Shown piece by piece: positions 1 to 11,291 of a DNA stretch of 64,000 nt; position 1 is the first letter of the stretch; the number at the start of each line of letters is the position of its first letter. The translations under genes were made by a program, and so were the position numbers. The notes below the pieces were generated by a model. It searched no databases. It was given only the letters and a program-made list of their open reading frames with translations, and was not told where the DNA came from. The stretch is from Akebia trifoliata. Taxonomy: Eukaryota > Streptophyta > Magnoliopsida > Ranunculales > Lardizabalaceae. The stretch lies in the NCBI GenBank assembly GCA_017979445.1, contig CM030716.1, forward strand, positions 13,987,611 through 14,051,610, written 5' to 3'.

Positions 1-771
1 CACAACATACAATGTAGAATGCAGACATCACCCCTCGGTCTGATTCTAACATTTTACTGATTCATCACTTTCTCATTCTGTCGTATTTTCACTTCTCGAC
101 TTTTCAAACCAAATATTTCTTTATCAGGCTTTCAAATTCACGTTGATCATTCGATAAAAAAACTATCTGAAAGCGCCCTCGATCCGCGGGGTGCGCGGAT
201 CCGCTTTTGACCCTTGAGGTTTGGGAGTCGCCACCTAGTTATTACGGTCTAGGAACCGATCAATGACTCTAAACGGATAAAAACTAATCTAAAATCAAAA
301 GAAAAAAAACTGAGTTCGGGGATCATGTTACGGGATTGAAAGGTGTTAGGCACCAACCTCGCCCGGCCAAAGCCGGTCTCTACTAACTTCCCAAGTAAAT
401 TACATTGCTAAAACCTAGATAAAAAATAAATAAAAATTTACCTTTCCGATGGCAAGGACTTGGTTCCCTCAGATCTGACAAAAAGAGCTCATTGTACCGT
501 GCTCCCTTGCTTCGTTCTGTTTTCGGATTTGGCTTCGGATCTCCGAGGCAAGGTATCTCCTTGTTTTTTTGAATCTGAACTCTTCAAGTTCGTTGCGAAT
601 TTGAGGGTGTTTTTAAAAGGCTTTTGGGTGTTTTCTAGACTAAAATTGAAGGGGGGATGTTAGGTAAGGAGTTGGGGCTCCAAAACCAGGGTTTATGGGA
701 GGCTAGGGGAGCTTCTAGACCTACTTCTCTTAGGGTTTATTATTTGATACGAAAATAGGGTGTGAGCACCT

Positions 772-780
772 CTATTTATA
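772..780 (-). promoter_or_regulatory. LTR TATA box
   Basis: The minus strand reads TATAAATAG here, between the U3 part and the U5-like landmarks of the LTR. This is the position expected for the retrotransposon core promoter. It also fixes the LTR as minus-oriented. Confidence 0.5.
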
Positions 781-823
781 GATGTTTTTAGGGGTTGATT
801 TGGATAGAGTTAGTGTTTAATTA

Positions 824-1976
824 GGGCCTGTTTGGATACCAAGAGCAGAACTACTCTTCCAAAGAACAGAAGCTGAAGTACTCTATGGAGGAGCTGGAAA
901 AGTAATTCTGTGCAGAAATGGCGTTTGGCAATCAACTCTATGAAGTACTGGCAGAAGTACTTTTGTGCTGGAAGTCTGTTTGGGAACCATACTGACTTCT
1001 CATGACTTCTAGAAAAAAGACCAGAATACCTTTATATTATACCAGTTACTGTTTTTTATCTTTTAGTGTCATAATATGCCTTCAAACTATACTGTTTTTG
1101 ACATTTTAACTATAAATATTAATATAATATAATGAATATTAATATAATATAATATTTTAAATATTAAATATTAATATAATATGTTTAAATCCATTATACT
1201 TAAATTTTTAAAAAAAATTTGACTGACTGTTTTTGACATAATATGACATAATATTTAAAAAAAAAATTGACAGACTGTCTTTTAGTGTCATAATATGCCT
1301 TCAAACTATATTGTTTTTTACATTTTAACTATAAATATTAATATGATATAATATAATAAATATTATTATAATATAATATAATATTTTAAATATTAAATAT
1401 TAATATAATGTGTTTAAATCCATTATACTCAAAATTTTAAAAAAAATTTGACAAACTGTCTTTTAGTGTCATAATATGCCTTCAAACTATATTATTTTTG
1501 ACATTTTAACTATAAATATTAATATATATAATATAATATTTTAAATATTAAATATTAATATAATGTGTTTAACTATAAATATTAATATAATATAATATAA
1601 TAATATTAATATAATATAATTATATATTTAATATTAAATATTAATATAATGTGTTTAAATCCATTATACTCAAAATTAAAAAAAATAATTTAATATTAAT
1701 AAATGTTTCTTTTGTTTGATTTAAGGGCAAATGAATTAGAAATATTTTCATAGAAAATTAATAAAGTTAGGGGTATTTTGGTAAAACGAACTGTTAGATT
1801 TTGACTCCCCGCAAGAAGAGTTTTGAGAAATAGGTTTTCTTGACTTCTTCATAAAGAGTAATTTCTTGCTCTTGCGCGGAGTAACTCTTCGAGGGAGTAG
1901 TTCATACAAACGCATCCAAACGACTTCTAACTCCCCGCAAGAGTCAGAAGTAGCCAAGGAGTCCTATCCAAACGCC
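824..1976. mobile_element. MITE (Tourist/Harbinger-like) nested in the LTR
   Basis: The left end reads GGGCCTGTTTGGATACC. The right end, complemented, reads GGCGTTTGGATAGG, giving imperfect terminal inverted repeats around the motif GTTTGGATA. Both ends continue into related subterminal sequence rich in 'AGTACTTC' and 'GAAGTAGTTC' variants. The interior is extremely AT-rich and has no coding capacity. A TTA trinucleotide flanks the left end, but the right end has TAC, so a target duplication is not proven. Ends of this type belong to plant Tourist or hAT MITEs. Confidence 0.55.
1061..1690. repeat. Three imperfect AT-rich tandem copies inside the MITE
   Basis: The phrase 'ttttagtgtcataatatgcc' recurs at 1061, 1280 and 1461. 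Each copy is followed by 'ttcaaactat', a run of AATATTAATATAAT-type sequence, and 'aaatccattatact'. Unit lengths are about 219 and 181 bp. This internal amplification explains why the MITE exceeds 1 kb. Confidence 0.7.
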
Positions 1977-2002
1977 TACTTAGAGATCTTTTAAGTAGAG
2001 TT

Positions 2003-2320
2003 GTGTTTTAGTTTGACTTTGTTTTAGGTAGAATTGTGTTTTAATTAGAATTATTTTAGGTAGAATTGTGTTTTAATTAGAATTATTTTAGGTAGAATTA
2101 TTTTTTAGTTAGAACTCTATTAGATAGAGTTATTATTTAATTAGATCTCTATTATGACTTTTAGTCTTATTTGATTGACTTTTAATGTTTTGACTTTAGT
2201 CTTAATTGATTGACTTTTAATATCTTGACTTCAGTCTTGCTTAATTGACTTTAATTTTGACTTCAGTCTCACTTGATTGACTTTAATACCTTGACCTTAG
2301 TCTTGCTTGATTACTTTGAT
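2003..2320. repeat. Short imperfect tandem repeats in the U3 region of the LTR
   Basis: Between about 2003 and 2110 the unit 'ttaggtagaattgtgtttta' recurs. Between about 2150 and 2320 a unit of the form 'gactttagtcttgattgatt' recurs every 30-36 bp with many substitutions. Short-period repeats of this kind are common in U3 regions of Tat elements. Confidence 0.55.
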
Positions 2321-3095
2321 TTTGGAGAACCCCTCCTCTAAAATATTTTTAATTCTTTGGACCCCCAAATGGAGGGGTCCTTAAAGAAATATCCCACGAA
2401 CCCTCAAAATTTTGCCTGAGAGTCCGATTAATCGATTTTTTAGGTTCAAAATTTTAAATTAATTTCATTAATGTTTAAATTTAATAATTTAATATTTTAT
2501 TTATTAATTTCGAAATTTTTTATCATGAAAATTGTGAAATTACCGTTTTGCCCCCGGAGAGGACTTTTCACGTTTTAAGTCGGTTTTAATGTTCTAGGAT
2601 GTTTTAGAATCGATTTTTCATAAGGAATCAATGGAAATATTAGTTTTTATTATTTATGAAATTTTTTGTGTGAAATGGTTGTGAACTTTATGAGGGGCAT
2701 TTTCGTAATTTTGTCAAATTCTGTAAAATTGGTGAAATGATTTATTTGGTTCCGATTTGTCATTTTATGTGTTCGAATGGGTTTTCCTAAGCGTAACGTA
2801 GGCTCTAGGGTTGTTTTGAGGTTAGGGGTATTTTGGTAATTTGATAATTTTTAGTGATTTTTATCGTGAAGCTTCTTTTTGGTCTGCAAGATGATGATTT
2901 CTATGTTTCTGGGGTCGTATTTTCCTAGCGTAGCGTGGTTTCTAAGGTTTTGTCAGTTCGAGATACCTCATCCGGATTTCTGAAACACATCTGGTAACAA
3001 AATAAAGCAATGGAATACACATCCATCATTGGGAATCATTGCAATCGGATTGACGAGTTGATTAATCAGGCGAATGCAAAAATCGGGTGTCTACA

Positions 3096-3115
3096 GATGC
3101 CCCTCTTTGGCAGAG
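3096..3115 (-). other. Polypurine tract of element I
   Basis: The minus strand reads CCAAAGAGGGGCATC directly before the LTR start TGTAGACACC. This is the plus-strand DNA priming site expected at the 3' LTR, and it shows the element runs on the minus strand. Element II carries a near-identical tract. Confidence 0.65.
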
Positions 3116-3475
3116 GGTTGAAGCAAACTAGATAGCAAATCTATTTTAGTAGATAGTGCGATATCTGAATGCCAAAGCTAGTGACAGTTCATTTTACAGC
3201 CTGATTTAGCAATTTGTCAAGGTGTTCGGATCCTTGAGGGTAAAGCTCTCCCCGAATTAAAAGGTTGTCAGGTCCTTGAGCGCAAACTCTCACTGACGGT
3301 GTCAGATCCTTGAATTTTAGAGAATTCTCCCTGACTAAAAAGTGCAAATGTGCAAGTGTGTGCACTGTGTGAAACTGAGTAAAACCTGAGCATAAATTTA
3401 ACATAATCTGAGTATAAACTGAGCATAATTTGAATATAAACTGAGCATAATTTGAATATAATCTGGACATAGTTC

Positions 3476-4528
3476 CTGAGCATAGTTCCGAGAAAACCCT
3501 CGGCGGTATCTGAGCATAGTTCCGAGAAAACCCTCGGCAGTATCTGAGCATAGTTCCGAGAAAACCCTCGGCGGTAACTGAGCATAGTTCCTAGAAAACC
3601 CTCGGCGGTATCTGAGGATAGTTCCGAGAAAACCCTCGGCGGTATCTGAGCATAGTTCCGAGAAAACCCTCGGCGGTATCTGAGCATAGTTCCGAGAAAA
3701 CCCTCGGCGGTAACTGAGCATAGTTCCGAGAAAACCTCGGCGGTATCTGAGCATAATTCCGAGAAAACCCTCGGCGGTATCTGAGCATAGTTCCGAGAAA
3801 ACCCTCGGCGGTAACTGAGCATAGTTCCAAGAAAACCCTCGGCGGTATCTGAGCATAATTCCGAGAAAACCCTCGGCGGCATCTGAGCATAGTTCCGAGA
3901 AAACCCTCGACGGTAACTGAGCATAGTTCCGAGAAAATCCTCGGCGGCATCTGAGCATAGTTCCGAGAAAACCCTCGGCGGTAACTGAGCATAGTTCCGA
4001 GAAAACCCTCGGTGGTATCTGAGCATAGTTCCGAGAAAACCCTCGGCGGCATCTGAGCAAAATCCAAGATAACCCTTGGCGGCAACTGAGCAAAATTCAA
4101 GATAACCCTTGGCGGCAACTGAGCAAAATCCAAGATAACCCTTGGCGGAAACTGAGAAAAATCCAAGATAACCCTTGGCGGCAACTGAGCAAAATCCAAG
4201 ATAACCCTTGGCGGAAACTGAGCAAAATCCAAGATAACCCTTGGCGGCATCTGAGCAAAATCCAAGATAACCCTTGGCGGAGACTGAGCAAAATCCAAGA
4301 TAACCCTTGGCGGAAACTGAGCAAAATCCAAGATAACCCTTGGCGGCATCTGAGCAAAATCCAAGATAACCCTTGGCGAAAACTGAGCAAAATCCAAGAT
4401 AACTCTTGGCGGTATCTGAGCAAAATCCAAGATAACCCTTGGCGGCAACTGAGCAAAATCCAAGATAACCCTTGACGGAAACTGAGCAAAATCCAAGATA
4501 ACCCTTGGCGAAAACTGAGCAAAACTGG
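3476..4528. repeat. Tandem array of 33-34 bp hairpin repeats, two subfamilies
   Basis: Block A (about 3476-4052, roughly 17 units of 34 bp) contains 'ctgagcatagttccgagaaa' followed by 'accctcggcggtat'. Block B (about 4053-4528, roughly 14 units of 33 bp) contains 'ctgagcaaaatccaagataa' followed by 'cccttggcggcaa'. Each unit carries an inverted repeat: CCGAG/CTCGG in block A and CCAAG/CTTGG in block B. Because the units are about 11 codons long, the array stays open in several minus frames and yields long repetitive ORFs (for example 3591-4628). These are artefacts of the repeat rather than genes. Arrays between pol and the 3' LTR are typical of Tat/Ogre elements. Confidence 0.9.
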
Positions 4529-5997
4529 CAGAGGAATGAATGAATTTTGGAGAAATCTGATTAGAACGAACCGGAGAACGAATAAATATGAAAGATAATG
4601 AATCTGGAAGAGAAATGATTGATTCCAAGAATGATTGAATCTGGAAAAGAATCTGGAGAACGAAAGAATGTTATATCTCCTATGTGAGATCCAAAATGCT
4701 TTTGTTTGAACCTCAAGGATTTATCAAAAGTTTTATGAATTTAAAACCTGAGTTTTTATTTCTTTTGAACCTCAAGAGTTTTTTGAAAAAATTATTATCA
4801 AGAGGGTTACCTTAAATTTGGGATTCTCATTATCTCTTAGAATTACCATTGCTTAAAAGCAAAATGCCTCTAGTTTGACAATGACCATGACCTTGAAAAT
4901 AATTGAACATATTGTGCAAAAAAATGCCCCTAGTATAAGGAGGAAAAGTTACATTAAAAAAGAAAGAAAATGCCCCTTGTATGAAGGTTTGAAATAATTG
5001 ATTACCACAAGAGTAATAAAGACTCAACTTTTAATTTTGATTAATTTTATTGAAGGTTTTTGAGTCAGGCTCAAGAGTACAAAATTATTTCCTTTCGAGT
5101 TTCATCATAGAATTCACCCTTATCAACTTTGGTTCACTTGGGAAAGTAAATATTTTCAGATCGATCATAGACAAGATACTTGTGACTTCTGAGTCTATGC
5201 CTGGTTTAAACTAAGTATTGAACTTGATTATTCGGACTTCTGATGTTTCAGCTCGAACCGCTCTCAGCTTGGGATTATCTTCTGTTTTTCTTTGTTGCTC
5301 TAACTTTTGCCTAGATCGCCTTTTCAGGTTTTCAATCTAGCGAACTTTTTTTTCTTCTTGGCTCTGATTGTAGCCAAAGTTGTCCTTTCAGATTTTCAAC
5401 CTTGCGAGCTTGCCTTAATTTTTGCCTAAGTCGCCCTTTTCGGGTTTTCAACTTAGCAGGCTTCATCATTTTTTATCTTTTTTATTTTTTTTTGTCTCTG
5501 AACTTCTGGAGTTACTGCCTGATCATGCTTTGCTATCTTCCTTGATTTTTCGCACGGTACTTAGGAGGACTTTTATAGGTAGGCTTAGGACTGGGTATAA
5601 AAAAGAAAGGGATTTTGAGCCTCAAAAACCCAAATGCCCCTTGTGTGGCATTTCATTTAAACTTTTTTCTTGAATTTTCTTCCCCATTTTGGATGATATT
5701 TCTTTCTCTTTTGAATTTTTTTTTGATTTTTTTGATTTTTTGTGTGGGGAAATAAATTTTTTTTATTTTGATGTGGTCGGGCCTGAAGTGACTTCTCAAG
5801 TTGCCTACGTACCCCAAAATTTTGGGATCAGACCAAAACGTAGTTCGAAGCTTCCCTCCCCTAGGTTAGGTGATCGGGCTGAGAAAGAAAAAAGGCATCA
5901 TTCATTTTTTTTGAAAAGGCTACAAAGGGTTGAGAAAGGATATGTTGAACAGGGTAACTGGGTAATATGAGGATTGATTCGGCCAAAGATGGCCTTC

Positions 5998-6700
5998 TTA
6001 AATGTAGTACCGCTTGATCTGGTCAAGGTTGGTTGGTTTTGGTAGTTCACCTCCATCATGATCTTGAAGTCTGACGACTTTTCCAGACAGTATTTCCTTA
6101 ATGAATGAATTCCTCCAATTTAGACTTTCTCCTATAGTCGATGAGGAGTGTTCAATTTTCTTTGAAGTCTGATAGTTAAATCTTTGACTTGTAAATGATG
6201 AGCTTTGACCTTCTTGTCAAATGCACAGGTGACTCTTCTTAGATAAGCTTGCACGTGGTACAGGGCTTTAACTTGTTTTCTTCTATGAAGTTTAATTCTT
6301 CATACTGCTGATGAACCCAATCTGTTTCTAACAAATGATTTTCCAACAAGACCCTGAGAGACGAAATTTCCATTTCAACTGGCAAAACTGCTACCATGCC
6401 ATACACTAAGGAGTAGGAAATAGCTCCAATATAAGATAGCATTGAAGTAAGATGTGCCCCTAGTGTGAATGGTAACTTTTCTAACTAATCCTGATGTGAT
6501 TGACACATTTCCCTGATGATTGTTTTGAGATTTTTTACTAGTTGCTTCAACCTTTCATTAATCTGAGGATGGTAGAGAGATAATGTGTGATGCCGGATCT
6601 TGAACTTTAAATATAGAGTAACAACTTAAGCTTTGATGTACAACCCATTATCAAATATCAATTCAAAAGGTATCCCCATATCGATTGATAATATGCGATT
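5998..6700 (-). pseudogene. Integrase remnant and pol C-terminus of element I
   Basis: The minus-strand translation contains, with frameshifts, the integrase core landmarks 'PFELIFDNG' (second catalytic Asp) and 'YHPQINERLKQ' (region of the catalytic Glu). These are followed by 'SYSLVYGMVAVLPVEMEI' and 'SLRVLL', the block typical of Tat integrases, and finally 'PKPTNLDQIKRYY' before a TAA at 5998-6000. This matches the end of the pol polyprotein of element II. The frame is broken repeatedly, so it cannot make a working integrase. It is the only pol piece I can recognise in element I. Confidence 0.75.
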
Positions 6701-7439
6701 TCCAACTTAAGATGTAGTGAGGATAGCACTGATACATTTTATAACATCTTCTTTAATTCCATTGATATAGACGAGTATCTAGTCCATGTTGAACAACACT
6801 CAAGCTTGTACCTAACATACCCTCATATGATCACACGAACAAGTCTTTTGAAATTTCTGAGAAAATTCATTATCCCCTTGTGTTCCTCTAGAGATAAGAT
6901 GGTTTCTATTTGAATCTCTTTAGGAATTTATTTCTGTTCTAAGGTCAATGACCTTTGCTTTCTTGAGCCCGACTCTTATCTTCTTGTCTTTGAATCTAGA
7001 TTATTAGTTAATTCGTTAATACGCTCGACATATTCAAAAATTCTTTTGTACGATCAATTCAGAAGGGGCGACAGACCTCATAAAACTCGACGAACTAACT
7101 TGACTCAATAAGAAAGAGTAGGCTCAATCTAAGGAAGACATGACCTTGCTAGAAAAAGGACTTGAACTAACCCAAATGACTTATGAAAATTCAAGGCAAG
7201 TAACCACATGAGTTTGATTAGGACTAAGGACTGAGATATACTTACAACCGGTAGGATTGAAGCACTATGATCTTTAGGGAACAAGGCGATGTTGAGAAAT
7301 TCTGAGGTCATTTCTGACTATTGACTTGATATTGACGTTTACTTTAACTGACCGGATTCACAACCCTACCTAGACGATGGACGATTGAGCTTAGATACAA
7401 TGATAACCCTTAAACCTCTTTGAAGATGAATTTAGCCAA

Positions 7440-9200
7440 TTTCAGTGTCACCCCCTGATAACATTTTAAATGAACCCTGAGATTTTATTGAATTTTGGGC
7501 ACCAATCCATCCATTTAATGATTATTCAGAAGAAAAATAATTTTACTGCACTCTTGAAAAATATTGACAAATAATGTTTTCATTGAATAACAACTTCAAA
7601 CATATTTCAATAATTTTTCATGCAAATATATATCTTTTGTAAATCATTTTTCCTTCATTTTCTTTTCTTTTGGAAAATATTTTCTTCTGGAAAACATTTT
7701 TTCTTTGAACAATAGTTTTTATTTGGAAAACATTTTCTCTTGAAAAATCTTGTTCTTATGGAAAACATTTTCTAGAAAACATTTTTTCCTTAGAAAACAT
7801 TTTTTCCTTAGAAAACATTTTTTCTAGAGAATAACACTTTTTCTGGAAAATACTTCTTTTGAAAAACATTTTTTCCTAGAAAATACTTTCTTTTTCTTCT
7901 TTGAAAATTCGATTTCCATTTTGATTTAAATGGCCTGGTCCATCATGATTGTTGGATCGGGATGGACTGGGTCATTATTGTAAAAGAATGGATTTTTTTA
8001 TTGGATCGGTGCACCCATTTTAATTTTCAAAAATAAAATTTCTTTGATCCTTGAGGACAATCATGCACTTTGATCTCATCATTCACATCACTCACATACA
8101 TTCATCCAACAACAGGCATTCATTCAATAAACAACCCGGGACCACCCACGATAAGTTCGAGTCGTGACCTATGGGAAAGGTTTCTAAACTCTAGGCTTAC
8201 TACATGCAATGCATTTTTATCTGGCCACCCTTGCCCAAGCACACCTATATACCTTTCGCTACGTGGTGACTTGGTTTGATATACCGTATAGGTGATAATC
8301 TAAAACCTCAATTTACTTCTCTGAAGCCAAAAACAGCCAGTTTGATCTTCAGTTGAGAGGTGGCGCACAATGCTGAGCAAGGGCCCACTTAAATACCTCT
8401 CGTCTAGAATAGACGTAGTTTATCCCCCTCGTACAGTAGGGTACAGCGGGGCAAGATCTTGCTTAGGCACCGATTTTGACCAAGAAGTGCAATTGATATA
8501 CTTAGATTACCTTTTATACCTACGGGTACGAGTCAAGAGTTGTAGCTTTCATAAATGGTTTGGCATCCCACGAGGGGACCGACCACATACTAGTACTACG
8601 TTGGCAATCGGGACATGTGACTGTGTGGCTCACAATAGGACAAAGGCTCAGGTCGCCCCAGCTTGGGTGCATCAATATGTCTCTCAGAATCACCTGATCA
8701 GACGGTATTGATGCCCCAGTTCGATATACCCTAAGGTACGTGACTGGAGTTGTGGGTTTCGTGAATGACGTCGCATCTCCGAAGAGACCGGGCCACGCAC
8801 TAGTGCCACGTTGGCTAAATGGGACGTGTAAGTGAGTAAAGCGGTAAACGTGCATGTGGTGTGTGCAAAGTAGGGTGGTGTGTGCCCGGGGCCTTTTCAA
8901 ACAAATGGGCCCATGGCCTAATCAAACCAATCATTGTAACATGAATTATATGGATATTTAACATGAACACAATTCCAATCACATAAACATTTAATCATGA
9001 TCAACATTATGACCAACATCAAACATGCATTCCCAATGACACTATAGCATATTAAATAGGCAATTATCATGAATTAACAATATGGTCCGAACCATGGAAA
9101 TAAGCTCATGATTCCAAGTCTCACCTAAGTTTATATAGTCCAATCAAGATTATTTTGGGGCGACCAAAAATAATTCAAAATTTCTAAGAATTTCGACTTA
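7440..9200 (-). mobile_element. Non-coding block shared with the 5' region of element II
   Basis: This stretch aligns in order with parts of 29,330-32,150. Shared phrases include 'acccacgataagttcgagtc' (with small variants), 'gagaggtggcgcac', 'gctgagcaaggg' and 'acatactagtactacgttgg'. Element I lacks the ORF1 that sits inside the corresponding stretch of element II. Positions 7660-7900 are a simple sequence built from 'ggaaaacattttt' variants, and a similar tract sits near 30,740-30,800. No reading frame of interest was seen. Confidence 0.65.
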
Positions 9201-9479
9201 AGGGTATAATAATGATCAATGAAATAAAGAGGATGGTTTTGTTCATCATTTTTTTTATTTTTTATTTAAAAAAAAAAAAAAAAAATTGAGCCCAATCAAG
9301 GAAATTCAAAAAACAAAACAACTTGAGCATATGTCGCCATTAGCAACATTTAAAAATTTTGATTTCATTATTTTTTTTTAAACTTCCCTTTTTTTTAAAA
9401 AAACTTTCTACTCTTTATTTTTTTATTTTGATTTTCCCCCTTTTTTAGAAAACAAATTGATCTTAAAAAAAACCAAGAT

Positions 9480-9775
9480 AATTTTGTGAGACAGATTATA
9501 CGCCGCTGCCAATAATCGAACTCATCCGGCACATGTCGAGATCGGCCTTGCTGTTTTAAAACAGCAGGATAACGTCGAGCTCAACAGCAGCTCAACGTCG
9601 AGCTCAACCTATAACAACAACTTAATCGTCGAGATCAGCAGGTTAATCGTCGAGATCAGAAGGTTAATCGTTGAGATCAGCCTATAACAGCAGGTAATCG
9701 TCGAGATCAGCCTAGAACAGCAGGCTAATCGTCGAGATCAGCCTATAACAGTATATCAGCGTCGAGATCAGCCTG
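9480..9775. repeat. Imperfect ~30 bp tandem repeats (cgtcgagatcag units)
   Basis: The core 'aatcgtcgagatcagc' recurs with spacers such as 'ctataacagcaggt' at irregular 25-40 bp intervals. It lies near the 5' end of the internal region of element I. It has no coding potential. Confidence 0.7.
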
Positions 9776-10727
9776 TGTATGTTGGATTTTTTCGGATTTT
9801 TCGACGAATTGTTCGCCATTTCAGTTTGCTAAGACGAATAAAATCTCTATGAACCTCCTGCTAATGATTTTAATCTATCTGAACCATTAAAACTCTGCCA
9901 TTTTCTTCGGATAGAAACCAGAAAAGCCGATTTTTTCTGGTGACAAGGCTTAACTTTGGGTCGATTTCACAAGGAGCTAACAGTTCTAACCTTGAGATCA
10001 AGAAAAAAACCAGCGACTTTGATTAAGAATAACGAATGATCGGGCTGGGATTTTAGCCGATCGAACAAAGAGACATGTGCGTCCTCTCTGTTAAATGACT
10101 CTGAAATGGGGTGGATCCTTTTAAAGAAGATGATGTGCGAAAAATAATCATCATTTTTGCTTCTTACACACCATCTAAAGCTGCTGTGAGCAGAACCCAA
10201 AAAACAACGAAATATGGGCACATAAAAAAAATGATTTTTTTCACAGCAGCCCTCCATATTTTGGTTGACAGCACCTTACTTTAAAAAATTCAAGCTTCCC
10301 CCCAGCCCACTATCATGGTTAATGGACCCTAAAAAAAACTTAAAAAAAATTCGAAAGATACATCACCTACCAACAAACTCTATTTTAAAAAAAAAACGAA
10401 GGAAACAAAAACTTACGTGATTCACTAATTATCATTCCGTCCTCAATTAAATTTCTCGATCTCCTAATTATTTAGGATCATTCTAAATACCCTTCGATTG
10501 AGCCACAAAAGTAAAGCTTGATTAAACCGTAAAAATAATATGCCAAGAAATCAAGTATTCAAAATCAAAACACATGCTCAATAAAAAAAAAAAAAAAACG
10601 AAGATGCAAATATAATTATGAATAAATAAACAAAAAACAAATAAATAAATAAAAATAAATAAAAACATTCTAGGTTATTTTTAGCGATACTCCCATACTT
10701 GGGGCTTTTCAAGTTTGATCCTCAATG

Positions 10728-10745
10728 TCCCCAGCGGAGTCGCCA
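10728..10745 (-). other. Primer-binding site of element I
   Basis: On the minus strand the 18 bases directly after the 5' LTR read TGGCGACTCCGCTGGGGA. They begin with TGG, which pairs with the CCA end of a tRNA. They are separated from the LTR by one base. The same motif, with mutations, follows the 5' LTR of element II. I infer an arginine tRNA primer, as described for Ogre-type elements, but did not check it against a tRNA sequence. Confidence 0.65.
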
Positions 10746-10746
10746 C

Positions 10747-11291
10747 TGGAGAGGACTTTTCACGTTTTAAGTCGGTTTTAATGTTCTAGGATGTTTTAGA
10801 ATCGGTTTTTCGTAAGGAATTCAATGGAAATATTAGTTTTTGTTATTTATGAAATTTTTTGTGTGAAATGGTTGTGAACTTTATGAGGGGCATTTTCGTA
10901 ATTTTGTCAAATTCTGTTAAAATTGGTGAAATGATTTATTTGGTTCCGATTTGTCATTTTATGTGTTCGAATGGGTTTTCCTAAGCGTAACGTAGGCTCT
11001 AGGGTTGTTTTGAGGTTATGGGTATTTTGGTAATTTGATAATTTTTAGTGATTTTTATCGTGTGAAGCTTCTTTTTGGTCTGCAAGATGATGATTTCTAT
11101 GTTTCTGGGGTCGTATTTTCCTAGCGTAGCGTGGTTTCTAAGGTTTTGTCAGTTCGAGATACCTCATCCGGATTTCTGAAACACATCTGGTAACAAAATA
11201 AAGCAATGGAATACACATCCATCATTGGGAATCATTACAATCGGATTGACGAGTTGATTAATCAGGCGAATGCAAAAATGGGGTGTCTACA
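10747..11291 (-). mobile_element. 5' LTR of element I, shortened to 545 bp
   Basis: The block is nearly identical to 2555-3095 and starts on the minus strand with TGTAGACACCCC. It stops after 545 bp at 'CCTCTCCA', right beside the primer-binding site. The fuller 3' copy continues beyond this point into a TATA box and U5 landmarks that are missing here. The simplest reading is a deletion that removed the promoter, R and U5. No target duplication pairs with the right flank (ctatc), because the other end is outside the window. Confidence 0.6.

Larger units (their letters stand above)
1..3095 (-). mobile_element. 3' LTR of a degenerate Tat/Ogre-type Ty3 element (element I), running off the lower end
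   Basis: Read on the minus strand, the block starts at 3095 with the LTR terminus TGTAGACACC, directly preceded by a polypurine tract. A TATA box follows near 776. Then come the landmarks typical of Tat LTRs in U5: the complement of 'ggtgttaggcacc' at about 345-357 and of 'gggagtcgccacc' at about 228-240. The same order of landmarks appears in the intact LTRs of element II in this window, so I read 1-3095 as one long LTR enlarged by a nested MITE. The LTR's far end is at or before position 1, so the target duplication cannot be checked. Positions 2555-3095 are nearly identical to 10747-11291. The alternative is a 541 bp LTR ending at 2555 inside older LTR sequence. Confidence 0.6.
3096..10746 (-). 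mobile_element. Internal region of element I (degenerate, non-autonomous Tat/Ogre-like)
   Basis: The region lies between the polypurine tract and the primer-binding site and is mostly non-coding. From the 3' side it holds a 33-34 bp repeat array (3476-4528); imperfect repeats of a 'gcctaagtcgccctttcgggttttcaa' type near 5270-5460; a stretch containing 'ttgcctacgtacccc' near 5800; an integrase remnant (5998-6700); a block homologous to the 5' region of element II (7440-9200); and a second repeat block (9480-9775). ORF1, gag and RT are not recognisable. It looks like a Tat/Ogre element that lost most of its coding centre. Confidence 0.6.

Noticed and set aside
3476..4528. CRISPR-like array
   Set aside because: Units are contiguous tandem repeats with no unique spacers, and the sequence is a plant retroelement.
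3189..4628. Four long overlapping minus-strand ORFs with repetitive peptides
   Set aside because: They are translations of the 33-34 bp tandem repeat in different frames. No single frame is favoured, and the peptide is only the repeat unit.
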